Positions 1 through 12,572 of a stretch of 64,000 nt of DNA are shown here, piece after piece. Source of the DNA: Acestrorhynchus altus (lineage: Eukaryota; Chordata; Actinopteri; Characiformes; Acestrorhynchidae); the NCBI GenBank assembly GCA_034509495.1, contig CM067508.1, positions 22,853,117-22,917,116 on the forward strand, given 5' to 3'. Numbering within the stretch: position 1 is the stretch's first letter; every line of letters begins with the position of its first letter. Under the pieces are notes generated by a model. That model was given only the letters and a program-made list of their open reading frames with translations. It searched no databases and was not told where the DNA came from. Position numbers and translations under genes: made by a program.

Positions 1-2190
1 AATATCAGCCCCCTGAGGTCCTGGCCACCACTACCATTGAGCCCCTGACCAATACGCCATGATGTAAGTCAAACCCAGAGCCTACTTTTGGGATTTGGTG
101 ACAGTGGCAAGGAAAAACTCCTCAGAGCTGGAGGAAGAAACCATGGAGCAACCTGAGGCTCACAACGGGAGACCCATCCTCCTCTGGTCAAACTACTTAT
201 ATAGTTAGGGGACACTGGACCCCAACACCTCTGTTCTATTACTCGGGTACTGAAGTAATGTTTGTCTGCCAGGACATACATAAGAGTAGATTTCAAGCAG
301 TTGGTGATGGTGGGTGAGCAGCTAGTCCAGGCAGGGTGGGGAACTGTCCAGGTCTAGTAGCCTAAGCTAATGTAAAGATGTATCAGGAGCGTACGCCCTC
401 AGATGGGGACAGAAGAGCTGAGTGGGGCAGTGATTAACATAGTACTAATTAATATTACTCTATTCCACTGCAAAAAGTTTCTCAATTCACAGTACTCAAG
501 TCACAGTACTTAGTTCAAAGTACTCAATTCACAGTACTCAGTTCACAGTACTCAATTCACAGTACCAGTTCATTGTGCACTCAGTCTCACAGCACTAATT
601 CACAGCACTAATTCCCAGTACCAGTCTCACAGTACTCAGTTCACAGTACTCAGTTCACAGTACTAATTCACAGCATTCAGTCTGCCAGTACTCAATTCAC
701 AGCACCCTCAGTCCACAGCACTCAATCAATAAGACCTCAATCCACAGCACCACCAGCACCAGTCCACAGCACCAGTCTCACAGCACCCAACCACAGCACC
801 AGTCCACAGCACCAATCCACAGCACCAGTCTCACAGCACTCAGTCTCACAGCACCAAATCACACAGCACTCCAGTCCACAGCACTCCACCACAGCACCTC
901 AGTCTCACAGCACCAGTCCACAGCACTCCAGTCTACAGCACCAACCACTGTGCCACCAGCCCCACAGCACCTCAGTCCACAGCACCAGTCTCACAGCACT
1001 CACCCCAGCACCAGTCCACAGCACAGCCCACAGTACTCCAGTCTCATGGTGCACCAATCCACAGCACCAGTCCACAGTATTCAATCCACAGCACCAGTCC
1101 ACAGCACCAGTCTCACAGCACCCCAGTCTGGCTGCGCCCAGTACACAGTGACTCCAGCTCTCCACAGTACTCAGTTCACAGTACTCAGTTCACAGTACTA
1201 ATCTCACAGTACTCAGTACACAGTACTCAGTTCACAGTACTCAGTCTTCACAGTACCTCAATTCACATAGCACTCAATCACCTCTTATTATCTGGTTTCA
1301 GGCTTTCTTACCATGGTGTGATCAGTGTTGCACTCCTCCCCAGTCCTTCCAAGTTCTCTCTTTGACACAGGCTCTCTTCCAACTTGTGGGTCAACTCTGT
1401 CTACTGCAACACCCACGCATGCAGTACGTCCTTCTCTATATAATGAAACAGTGACCCAAAGGCATGCCGCAAACAGGCAGAAGGGATCTGTGTAGCTATT
1501 TCATGAAACTGCTTTCACTGTGTTATCTCCTCAGCAGCCACTAAGACCCAAAGTTCAACCCCCAGAGTCATCCACTCTTCCAGTCCACCTCTCAGACCTT
1601 CTACCTGCCCCATGGAGCTGAGCCCAGTGGCATCTTTGGTTATGATACTGTAATGGTGAGGCTTGCCAATGCACTGTATGAGGGTTCTTCACAAACACTC
1701 TCTTTTACAAATATAAATATTTTTTGAAACCAAGATTAATGAGCAGATTCTGACAAAAGATTTCCCATATTATTCTACAAAATTCAGAAATCCTTCTCTT
1801 TCCCTTTCATCAGGTGTCTGGCATCACCATCACTAATCAGGAAATTGGTTTGAGCACAAACGAGCCTGGCCGGACCTTTGTTGTGACTCCGTTTACGGAA
1901 TCCTTGGCTTCATTTACCCATCCATTTCTGTTGGAAGACAGAACTTCATTTTTTGACCACATGATGCAACAGGGTCTCCTTGAAAACAAACTTGTTTGCC
2001 TTCTACCCAGCCGGTGATTTATTATTAAATAAGAAATTACGTTTTCAATAACATAAAGCCAATTCAGTGGCAGAAAATGTATAGAAAATAATTATATTAT
2101 ATATTCTATTAACAAAAAATACTAGATATATTAATATATGATACATTTACATATTAAAACATATTTATTTATTTTGGTTAATTATATTGA

Positions 2191-2228
<38 letters not shown>

Positions 2229-3771
2229 TAATGCATTTCCCAAAAATTAAATATCAGGAAAAAGGTTTAGATCATTTAATTAAAAAACATATATTCATTA
2301 CATTTAAAGTGATATACTGATATTGATATTTATATTGATCATCACAAGTTGATATTGAGATTAGTAATCTATTCACATTTGAATTAACGTTTTCTAATAT
2401 TCTGAGATTCTAGATTTCTGGTTTTCATAAACTATAAGCTTCTGATCAACACAACAATAATAACAAAATCCATAAAATGAGTTTATCTTTCTGAATGTGC
2501 AGACTTAGACCTGTGTCAAATGTTGGTGATATAAAGTGATCCCAACTCAAGTTCTCTGCTTGTTCAGGAATGAACAATCTGGCAGTGAGGTCACCTTTGG
2601 CGATGTGGATCAGAACATGTATCGTGGTCAGATCTACTGGACACCAGTGACCGCTGAAACCTACTGGCAGATTGGCATTGAAAAGTGAGCTCCACTCTTT
2701 TATCCATAAGTCTTAAATTGCAATTTTTAAAGACTTTTTGAGCTACAACCCAACCCACTCTCCCTCCGCACTAGGTTCGCTGGCTAACAGCAGACTGGCT
2801 GGTGTTCCCCAGGTACAATGGCTGCCAGGCTATTAGACACTGGAACCAGTGCACTCACTGTTCTCAGTTATGCATGTCCAGTCTGATGCAGCATATTGGA
2901 GCACAACAGGACAGTTATGGAGCGGTAACTCACATCTGACACTAATCTGACACTAACCATTCATATGAACACCATTCACAGTCTTATCCTGCAGGGTTGA
3001 TTTCAAAAAGTCCTAACAACACTCACTCATTCACACTCCCTTCAGTTATCATATATTCTCCTGAACGCACTTACCGCTCTCTGCTTATATATCAGCAGCT
3101 GCTGCTTACTACAGCCAACTGACCTGAAAGCCTACATAGAATTCCTCTGATCTCCAAATCTCTCAGTGCTGGTCCGATTGAATCTTTTCATAGCATTCGT
3201 GGACTGTAGCCAGGTAAACAACCTCCCCACTGAGTTTCACCCATTAGCGTGGAAAGTCAATCCTCCTGCTCCCCTATGTCACATCCGCGAGTCAATAATC
3301 CTTTACTAATCCTAAAATGAACAGTGTTGAAACAAGGATGTGGGTCATAATGTTAGGTTCATTGTAAACCAGGAATGTGGTTAAAGGATGTGATCTATTG
3401 ATTAACAAATATGCCACTGCAAACTATATGTACTCTATGAATAAAGTGGTGGGGCAGAGGGCAATAGCCATTGTGGCTGAGCTAGATCCAGCGCTTTTCC
3501 CTCTGAGTGCTAGGTTGCTCCAGCAATCTATGCAATGACTTCACATGTATCCATTGCAGATGTCTGGAGCATTCTACTCAACTGTCTAATTTCTTCATTT
3601 ATTACATTCCCAACAGTCCTCGAACGTTACTGCGTCACAACATCTATACTCCACCTGCCTGCTCCCCTCAGAACGGCCAGCCCCCTTCTGGATCTTTTGG
3701 AGATGTGTCTTCAGGGTGTATTACTTGCACGATCACAAACAACCGAAAGGGGTTTTGCCTTTGCTGTATGA
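1..3771 (+). CDS. Pepsinogen A-type aspartic protease, copy 1 (5' partial, frame broken)
   Basis: Pepsinogens are secreted gastric zymogens that become the acid protease pepsin. Only the end of exon 2 (1 to about 64) through exon 9 lies in the window. Exons located by splice sites and by comparison with copies 2 and 3: exon 3 1302-1423, exon 4 about 1538-1655, exon 5 1814-2013, exon 6 2568-2684, exon 7 2775-2924, exon 8 3194 to about 3286, exon 9 3617-3771. Exon 3 carries the first active-site motif (DTGSS) but has two extra bases inside it. Exon 5 still reads as GITITNQEIGLSTNEPG before degrading. Exon 6 is perfectly open (EVTFGDVDQNMYRGQIYW). The exon 7 DTGTS motif is present, but bases are missing just before it. 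The nine-exon layout is that of vertebrate pepsinogens. As written the sequence cannot encode a full protein; sequencing error is as likely as gene decay. Confidence 0.85.
70..300. repeat. Interspersed fish repeat in intron 2 (copy 1)
   Basis: Segment with GGCGACAGTGGCAAGGAAAA and GGAGGAAGAAACCATG-type words (here on the + strand). It belongs to the same family as 51776-52010 and recurs at 10520-10850 and 20170-20420. Family name not assigned. Confidence 0.5.
480..1270. repeat. 14-bp minisatellite in pepsinogen intron 2, copy 1
   Basis: Degenerate direct repeats of a 14-base unit close to CACAGTACTCAGTT, with GTACT/GCACT variants, fill the 3' part of intron 2 up to the exon 3 acceptor. Long apparent ORFs on both strands here come from the repeat and are not genes. 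Confidence 0.85.
2192..2226. repeat. (AT)n microsatellite, pepsinogen intron 5, copy 1
   Basis: Pure TA/AT dinucleotide run. The same site holds a longer interrupted run in copy 2 (about 12491-12580) and the longest in copy 3 (about 22058-22137), so it is length-polymorphic between units. Confidence 0.9.
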
Positions 3772-4477
3772 ACACCACCAGTACAACACTCCTGACAGTT
3801 CAAACACTCCTCACCGACACCCACATTTCAAAAGGAAGCAACAGTCCCCTACATCATTACATCATTAATTCTCACCATTAATTGCATTAACATATTAACA
3901 TTGGAACATCTTTTGTATTTCCAAGCCATGCTGAACCCAGAAACAAAAACCTCTGGCATTTCTTGAATGTAGTTTTTCTTTTTGTTCAGATTTGGCACTA
4001 TTAGTTATAGACACAAGAACAACAACTGAAAATGAAGACACATAACCCCCATTTCTGTTTACTGAGTATTAATATTAAAAGTAAAGAACAAACTGCAACG
4101 TCTTTAACTTTTAATTTCATGAATGCTCACTCGAAACCCCAGCATGCTCAATCTTGTCATCAGAACTAAGCCAGCCTTGCACTTAACAGCCAATATCTGC
4201 TTTATGCTCAGCTGAAGCATAAATACAGAATACGTCATCAACAGAAGGCACTGCCCAGCATCAGTAACTGTGAAGTCAGAAATGGCGTTACATATGGGCT
4301 ACCTGGAGACATTTCAGCAGTTACAGACATTTGCTAAAAGCAAACAAAGCATCAAAATGGATCTTTTTGGCAATAAGAAGACTACAACTAGACACACCCA
4401 CAGCAGTTCACACTGAAAAATCTACTATCTTTTTGGTCCCTAGTAGTTCACATTTCAGGTTTCAGAACCTATTTTAG

Positions 4478-4870
4478 TTGGTGAAATCTGCCATCTGCCA
4501 AATTAAGAACAGAACCACTTCCACATTAGTGGAAAAGAGGCTTCAAAGGGGTAGCATCATAGGGCTGTGGGAAGTGAGATGGTCTCATAAACATATTGCA
4601 CTCAATACTGGTCGCAGATATTACTATAGCACACTGTTGCTGGCAGGAATAGGTACGCTAGACAGCCCCCAGAACTATTCCCACTGAAAATGTGATGCTG
4701 TTGATGTGCTATCAACACTCTACCTTGGTGAAACTGCATGAGAATATTCAAGCTGCATGATATGGATTATTACAGGACACCATTAGGAACCTCTACAACT
4801 CCATCCCGAGATATCTGGCATGTTGCGTTAAAGAAGATTCAAAATGTTTGATCAGGACCTGATGCTAATC
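4478..4870 (+). mobile_element. Decayed mariner-type transposon remnant, array unit 1
   Basis: Related to the remnants at 14855-15250, 24330-24700 and 37390-37930. The clearest translation, in unit 2, includes DLFPIENVWDAVGCAIN, which matches the conserved transposase C-terminal block around the third catalytic acidic residue (PDL-PIE-W). No open transposase remains. Confidence 0.55.
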
Positions 4871-4919
4871 CACAGGATTAGAAGCAGACATTCCTTACAT
4901 ATACTTCTATTGGAGAGTA

Positions 4920-6174
4920 GGGCTGGGCGATATGGACAAAAACTCATATCCTGATATGTTTTAGCCAGTGGTAATGAACAATAATATGATATACAGGGCA
5001 TCTGCAAGTATTTCATATTTTCACTTTTGTTGGTTTTAAGAGTAAAGTTATATTTTATCTCCAAAATGGATCAATTCATTTTTTCTCAAATTTCTATACA
5101 CGCATCTCCCCCCACCATGACAAAATGGAGAAATGTTAAAAATTAAACATAAATATAACCTAAGTATAATTAATTCACAGTATTTGCTCAATACTACGCT
5201 AGCCCCTTGAAGAGCCCCAAATATTTTTGATTATGATGCTACAAGCTTAAGTACACCTGTTTTTTTGAGGAGTGGTTCATCTGGCCACTGCAAATTACAG
5301 TCCTGATTGCCATGGAGTGCTGCAAAATGGTTATCCTTTTCTGGAAGGTTCTCACCAAAGCAACACTGAGCTCTGTCAGAGTCGCCATTGGGTTCTTGCT
5401 CACCAACCTGACAAAGGCCCTTAAGTTTTGCCGGACAGCCAGCTCCTGGTTTTGATGGTTCCAAACTTCTTCCATTTATGGACATGGAGGCTCATTGGGG
5501 ACCTTCAATGCAGCAGTGGATTTTTTCTGCACCCTTCCTCAGTTCTGTGTCTCAGGAGGTCACAGACAATTCCTTTAGACTTATGTTAGGATTGTGCCTG
5601 ACATGCAGTGTCTACTATGGACCTTATATAAACAGGTGTGTTCTCAAAACATGTCCAATCAACTAATTAAAGCTCAATTCCGAAAAGGCGCCAAGGGCTG
5701 AATACTTATGTAAATTTTTTTTGAACGTAAAAGATTTTGAACAAACATTTATCACTTTGTCATTGTGGGGTATTTAGAATTTTTAAATATAAAATCAACC
5801 AAATCCATTCTGGAAAAAGGCTGTAACATAAACAAATGTGCAAAAAGTGAAGTGTGAATATTTTCCAGATGCACTGTATGATATGAGAGATCTCTAGAGC
5901 TAAATTTAAACATACTGAAATTTAATCTTAATTTTCTTTATAGTGGCACTGAGTTGTCTTCTGTAAAGCAGAGTTCTGTCTTATGCCTCCCTCCATGGTG
6001 TGTGTGTGTGAGAACCCAAGTGGGTCACAGGAGAGAAAAGTAGGAGGGGCAGCTGAAGGTAGGAGCAGGATAAGGGAGCAGAAATAAAGTTTTTGCAAGA
6101 TTGACACATTATTTAATAACTTTAAAACTCATATCTTGCTATGGTATATCCCAAAATCGATATATCGCCCAGCC
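4920..6174. mobile_element. MITE-like element with inverted ends, split by a Tc1 insertion (unit 1)
   Basis: The left end GGCTGGGCGATAT (4920 on) is matched in inverted orientation by ATATCGCCCAGCC (6162-6174). A Tc1 derivative (4994-5876) is inserted near the left end, leaving about 370 bases of host element. The same pair flanks unit 3 (24734 and 26542-26554). In unit 2 only the left end survives (15277). Confidence 0.6.
4994..5876 (-). mobile_element. Non-autonomous Tc1-like transposon (unit 1)
   Basis: Starts at TA-CAGGGCATC and ends GATGCACTG-TA, the typical Tc1 terminal sequence with TA duplication. Minus-strand words match the Tc1 transposase N-terminal region (short pieces of KKFGTTRT-like and LTEL-type sequence). 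At 883 bp it is shorter than the about 1.6 kb full element and lacks the catalytic half. Confidence 0.8.
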
Positions 6175-6391
6175 TAACTCAGAGTGTAGTTTAGAGAGAA
6201 TCTAAACCAGGAACACCATGATCATACAGCTGGTGGGTGGGTATTTCAATTGCAGGCCTACAGTATGTCAGTCACAAATGTTTATGTTTCTGTGCATGTC
6301 ATGGAAGGCCCAAATTCGAAATGCAAGCTGTCATGATCTATCAGATGATGTTCTAGCAGCCTATCAACATCCCTGCCAGCCATAGAACCAG

Positions 6392-6394
<3 letters not shown>

Positions 6395-6465
<71 letters not shown>
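6395..6465. repeat. (CA)n microsatellite, array unit 1
   Basis: Pure CA dinucleotides. The unit 2 equivalent is 16071-16153. Confidence 0.95.
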
Positions 6466-6467
<2 letters not shown>

Positions 6468-6850
6468 TGTATCAAGATTCAACCAAACAATGCCATGATT
6501 AAGACCCTATTTGACAGACAATAATAAACAAAATGGTCAGTTCTCAACTGAGTTTATATTTTCTCCGCCCTGTCAGATATCTCACAGCAGCATTTACAGT
6601 AGCAAGGACTCATCATCCACTGTCCCTGTTAACTGACAGATATGTGGGTTAGCATGTGGCTAAATGGGGCCAGTGTCTGGTACGGTTCAGCAGCAACAGC
6701 AGCAGAACACATTACCTAAACCTGAGCCACATTAACTGCTATAACAGAGATGGCACTGGTTCTACAAAAATTCCCCACTCTCGAGAAAGGGAATGCTGCA
6801 ATGCAGCCAGAACCAGAAGAAGTCAGTCACAACCCTGCAATCTATAGATG

Positions 6851-6854
6851 AGAG

Positions 6855-6885
<31 letters not shown>

Positions 6886-6888
6886 GGG
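6851..6888. repeat. (GA)n microsatellite, array unit 1
   Basis: GA run. Its counterpart in unit 2 is at about 16533-16577 with GGA interruptions. Confidence 0.9.
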
Positions 6889-7248
6889 AGATTCTCTGTC
6901 TGACAGCAATTATATTCTCTACCACATTCTCTAACTAGACTAATGGCCAATTATGAGAAGAAGGGATGCTCAACAATATCAGAATCATATGGTATCAGCA
7001 GGGCCTGATAACTGCTCTATTCATCTGATGTTAAGCTTTGACCACTAGAATAGAACTCTCTGGAGCAGATAAACAATAAAATTGGTACCATGTTTAATTC
7101 CAAATGATTAGAGGGGTATAAAGCCTATACATTACTGAGCAGTGAACTGTTCGTTGAATGATTGGAATGGAAACAACGGAAGTTCATCTATTTGTGTAAT
7201 TTATCTTCATAATGAATTTCTAATGCATCACCAGAGATGCTCAAATCC

Positions 7249-7319
<71 letters not shown>

Positions 7320-7371
7320 ACCATCATCATCATCATCATCATCATCATCCTCCTCCTCCTCCTACTCCTCC

Positions 7372-7408
<37 letters not shown>
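7249..7408. repeat. Compound (TAA)n-(ATC)n-(TCC)n-(ATC)n microsatellite, unit 1
   Basis: A TAA run to 7318, then CAT/ATC triplets with a TCC-rich centre. It produces artefactual poly-Asn, poly-Ile, poly-His and poly-Ser frames. Confidence 0.95.
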
Positions 7409-8154
7409 GTCCTATGCTCCAATGTGCTACATGGATCAAAAATCAACATTTGTAAAGGATAATCTATATGTATCATATCTACACTGGATCTCTCCATACT
7501 GTACATTAAATCAAGCAAAAACCTTCTATCCCCATTTTTGATGTTTTTCACCTTTTGACATAAAGTGAATCTGGTGTTTTTTCTATACATTTAGAATCAA
7601 CCAATAGAAATGCTCCAAAATGACCTCTACTGTAAAGTTGCATTTTTTTAATACAATGTAATTAAATATCACTAATTGTATTTAATATATTAATCTCTGA
7701 AATACTTTTTTTTGTATTTGCATCAAAACTTGGAGCACAGGAAATGCGTGATGAATTATTTGTATTGATGAATTTACTGCAGTTATGAGGCCTTTATCTA
7801 CAGTACTGCTACATTCATAGTTTGGATGATAGATTGTATAATGGTCAGAAATGGAAGACTGTGCTCATTTATATTACTAACGCAAATAAAAAAACATTAT
7901 AATAGTAACTTGAGATTTGGGGTTTGAAACTTGTTTGTGAAAAGGGTTGAATACTTGTGATAAGAAAAAACATTTATTTTTCTCACAACACACATGCAAT
8001 GATCCAATGATATTGAGATAGCTGTAACCTTGAAAGCTCTTATGATAACACTAGGAAAGATTAACATGCAATTATTTTCCACCAAGATATGTAGCAGTTC
8101 AGAAATCAACACTGTAACCATGGGTATCCATAACGGCACTCTGCGAACACAGTA

Positions 8155-8157
8155 TAA

Positions 8158-8216
<59 letters not shown>

Positions 8217-8218
8217 AT
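8155..8218. repeat. (AAAT)n microsatellite, unit 1
   Basis: Pure AAAT/ATAA tetranucleotides. At the homologous site in unit 2 the motif is AATT instead (17833-17887), so the unit changed between copies. Confidence 0.95.
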
Positions 8219-8517
8219 GTTTATATATTCATATATATTCTGTATTCCACCAACATCCACAAGTTCATCCACAATATTATACCTTATTTTTTACTGTTTA
8301 TTTCTTTATCACAAATAATGAGCATGTTCTATATATGCTGGTATATTACTTACACTATACTCAACGAAATTAATTACATTATTAAGTTCTTACGTTCAGT
8401 TACACAGTCCTGATTTGTCTTATCTGAAGCATCGTATTTTGTTTTCAGCAGGCCCCAGCCCACATATGATACTCTGCCACTGAGGCTGACCATAAACATC
8501 ACTGTGCCATTAAATGT

Positions 8518-8940
8518 ATTCCGGACACCTGCTTATTCAACACTGTTTGTTCTGAAATGAAGGGTATTAAAAGGAGTTTACCCTGCTTTTGTTGGGGACT
8601 CCAAATTTGTCTCTCTACTGTCCAGGGAGTGATGGCTTCCTTAAAAGACTGAGCACTGCTGTATTTGATTGCATTTATGACGCGATCTAAAAGACATGGA
8701 GCAATTACTAATCGAGAACCCAGTTTGTCAGGCCCAAAGCTCAATGCTTGGGGTTTATACCCTCAAGCCCACGCTTGACAATAGACATGATGCCAATAGA
8801 TTTATAGGTAAGGCTTATCTGTCTAGAGTGTCCTACTGGCTGTACTTACAGCACTTCTAAACATGTGTTGGGGAGAAAATTAGGGCAAATTGTTGCATTC
8901 AATTAAAGATGTGTCCACAAACATTTGCATATATAGTGTA
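8518..8940. mobile_element. MITE-type DNA transposon upstream of pepsinogen copy 2
   Basis: Segment ending GTGTCCACAAACATTTGCAT then ATATAGTGTA, the terminal sequence of a very common non-autonomous fish DNA element. It includes AGCTCAATGCTTGGGG and ATAGACATGATGCCAATAGA words of that family. It recurs at 18186-18599, with pieces at 10195-10380, 19845-20020, 31000-31130, 56855-57020 and 59480-59545. Confidence 0.6.
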
Positions 8941-9342
8941 TTTGAAAAGCATATGTGCTGTGACTTGATCATAATATTCATTCTGCTTCGATGCTGTTAA
9001 AGTGAAATGTATTAAAGTGTCTCCAAAGCTTTAACTCTTCTAACACCCCAACCCTAATGAGAGATAAATCCATATTAAAGCCATCTACAGTGACTCTCAT
9101 AAAAAAGTCAATACTACAAAACACAATGACAGCCATACTGATCAATGCTCCAAAGGATGGGGACGATAACCACCTCTTCATTTGTCTAGACCACTCTTAA
9201 TTTTCACTTTTTTTGTTTTCTTAATCCAATACAATACTGGTATACAACTTATCAATGTTATCACGAGAGCCAGAAATGTGCCAAAAATTAAGTACACAGG
9301 TTAAAAACACAGAACAGAGAGATATGATGCCCTTCAAGAAGG

Positions 9343-9349
9343 TATATAA
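9343..9349 (+). promoter_or_regulatory. TATA box of pepsinogen copy 2
   Basis: TATATAA followed by AGGCCACGCC lies 64 bases before the exon 1 ATG. The same block precedes copy 3 at 19008. A strong TATA box at this spacing fits a highly expressed secretory gene. Confidence 0.7.
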
Positions 9350-9406
9350 AGGCCACGCCTATGGGAAGGACCTGTGTTCAGCTAGACGGACCACAGGAAA
9401 CACTCT

Positions 9407-10557
9407 ATGAAGTGTCTGCTCGTCTCTGTACAGGCAGGCCTCGCTCCCTCTCCGAGGCCACTCATCAGGTAACACACTCTTTTGGTTTTAACGGGCATTC
9501 GTGTCTAGGTATAGAGCAGATGTCATAGTAGTCAAATCCTGATGGTATCTGGGTGAGTGATCAGCATTTCAACCAAAAGATGCCTTGGCAGACATCAAAA
9601 TATTCTTCTGAAACATCACAAAACATCACATCCTATCATTCAGTTTACATGACCTTAGTTGACTCAAAAAGGATTCTTACAGCAGAACTTTAATGGTCTT
9701 GATGTTCTGAAAACATCCTTTTTGCAAGTGAAAGAAGCTTTATGAATTTGAAAAAGACCTTCACATGGTATGCAAACAAGCCAAAAGTCATTTAAGGACC
9801 TTGTTTTAAGAGTTTCAGCTTTCCTGACACAAAACTAGCACACGTAGCACTCTCACTCTCTGTCAGTACACACAAGAGCAAAATAGCTGTAGAGCTTATT
9901 GTACCTGCTTTATAAATGTAATAGTACGTTAACAAGTCCACTGATTCCGAAAACAGACACTAGAATAGTGTCTCTAGTGCTCTTGTGTGATGATGGCCAA
10001 TGTTGTGTTCTTCCTGCAGGGTCTCCTGATGAAGATGAAGTCCATCAGAGAGGCTCTCAGGAGAGAAGGAATCCATCTACCCTAAGGACTGACCCTGTCT
10101 CCTGGAACATCAGCCCCTGAGGTCCTGGGGCTAATTGACTACCATTGAGCCCCCAACTAATTACGCTTGATAAGTCAAACCCAGAGCCTCACTTTTGGGA
10201 TGAGCTAGGGAGTTGTAGATGCGGTGAGGTGTTGATCTTCCAACATCCTGACCTCACTAATGCTCTGTTGCTGAATGCAATCCTCACAGCAGTGCTCCAA
10301 AATTCCACAGAAAGACTTTCATGGACAGTAGAGACAGTTACTCCAACAAAGCAGGAATAAAACAATTAAATAATTCAATTTATTTAAAAGCAATTCAAAA
10401 TCTCATATATGCAGAACAAAAAACTGATGATGATTTATTACTGTAACAATTCCACAGCATTACATACTGTATATACTATAATATATAAAAACAGGTCTAC
10501 AATGAGGTCTGTTAACTTCACAACTGAAGGCTAAGGAGCAGCTTCACAGAAATAGGT

Positions 10558-10620
<63 letters not shown>

Positions 10621-12509
10621 GTTAAAACAGGAACAAAGTATAAATGACAGATCTTCTAGTGAGCAAGCCAAATGGCGACACAGGGTAAAGGAAACCTCCT
10701 CAGAGCTGGAGTGAAGAAACCATGGGATAAACTATTAGGTTTCACAAACGGGAGGACCCATCCTCCTGGTCAGTTCATTTATACATAGTTAGGGGGACAC
10801 TGACCCCAACACCCTGTTCTATTACTGGGTACCAAGTAATGTTTGTTCACAGGACATACTATTAAGAGTAGATTTCACAGTTGGTGATGGTGGGTGAGCA
10901 CAGTCCATGGCAGGGTGGGGAAAACTTAGTCCTAGGGTTCAGTAGCCGAAGCTAATGTAAAGATGTATCAGGGGAGCGTGGCGTCCTTCTCAGATGGGAC
11001 AGAAGAGCTTGAGTGGGGCAGTGATCTGTTGATAGTACCACTAATATTATCATTCCACTGCAAAAAGTTACTCAGTTCACAGTACTCAAGTCACAGTACT
11101 TTGTCTAAAGTATTCTCAAGTCACAGTAATTTAAAGCCCAGTACCAAGTCACAGTAATTTTAGTCTGTGCACCCACAGTACTCAGTCTACAGCACTCAGT
11201 ACAGTACCTCAGTTCACAGCACTCAGTTCACAGCACTCCAGCACACAGCACTCCAGTTCAGCATCCAATCCACAGCACTCCAGTCTACAGCACCCAGTCT
11301 TCACAGCACCTGCACTGTGCACCAGTCTCACAGTATCCAACCACAGTACCCAGTCCACAGCACCAGCACACAGTACCAGTCCACAGCACCAACCACAGCA
11401 CTAGCCCACAGCATCTCAGTCCACAGCACCTGCCCCAGCACCACCCACAGCACCTGTGTCCACAGCACTCAGCTCCACAGTACTCAGTTCACAGTACTCA
11501 GCTCCACAGTACCACTCCACAGCACTCAGTCTTCACAGCACCAGTTCACAGCATTCAGTTCACAGTACTCAGTTCACAGTACTCCAGTCCACAGTACTCA
11601 GTCTACAGCACTAACTCAATTCTTATTATCTGTGTTTCCAGGCTTACTATGGTGTGACTGTGCGTTACACTCCTCCCCAGTCCTTCCAAGTTCTCTTTGA
11701 CACAGGCTCTTCCAACTTGTGGGTCAACTCTGTCTACTGCAACACCCAGGCATGCAGTACGTCCTTCTCTATATAATGAAACAGTGACACAAAGGCATGC
11801 CGCAAACAGGCAGAAGGATCTGGGGAAGGAGCCATGAAACTGCTTACCAAAGAGTTCTCCTCAGCCACTCACACCCAGTTCAAATTCCCAGAGAGTCATC
11901 CACTTTTCCAGTCCACACTTCAGACCTTTCATCGGCCCTTCTATGGAGCTGGAGCTCTCAATGGCATCTTTGGTTATGATACTGTAACTGTGAGTTTGCC
12001 AATGCAATTGCATGAGGGGTTCTTCACAAACACTCTCTTACAAATACAAAATATTTTTTTTCCCATATTATTCTACAAAATTCAGAAATCCTTCTTTCAT
12101 CAGGTGTCTGCATCACCATCACTAATCAGGAAAATTGGTTTGGAGCACAAACGAGCTCCGGCCAGCATCTTTTGTCGAGGCTCAGTTTGCCGGAATCCTT
12201 GGTTTGGCCTACCCATCCATTGCTGTTGGAAGACAGAATCCTATTGTTGACCACATGATGCAACAGGGTCTCCTTGAAAACAACTTGTTTGCCTTCTACC
12301 TGAGCCGGTGATTTTATTATTGAAATAAGAAATTAATGTTTTCAATAACATAAAGCCAATTCAGTGGCAAAAATGTGGCGAAAATAATTAGAGAGTTATG
12401 CTAGTATTCTATTAACAAAAATACTAGATATATTAATATATGATACATTTACATATTAAACATATTTATTTATTTTGTTAATTTACTGAGTATATATATA
12501 TATAAAGTA

Positions 12510-12572
<63 letters not shown>

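Larger units (their letters stand above)
6280..9340. other. Intergenic spacer between pepsinogen copies 1 and 2
   Basis: Apart from the listed microsatellites and the MITE, I see no coding sequence. The spacer is repeated at 16150-19005 with scattered small indels. The last 350 bases before the TATA box, including a GAGCCAGAAATGTGCCAAAA block, are among the better conserved parts. Confidence 0.6.

Noticed and set aside
480..1270. Regularly spaced short direct repeats resembling a CRISPR array
   Set aside because: The 14-bp units abut with no unique spacers, lie inside a vertebrate intron and recur in three gene copies. It is a minisatellite.
7142..7462. Open frames with poly-Ile, poly-His, poly-Asn or poly-Ser
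   Set aside because: Pure microsatellite translation; the homologous site in unit 2 gives different runs.
11167..11700. 177-codon open frame rich in His, Ser, Thr and Gln
   Set aside because: It is a translation of the minisatellite plus exon 3 read out of frame; not a gene.
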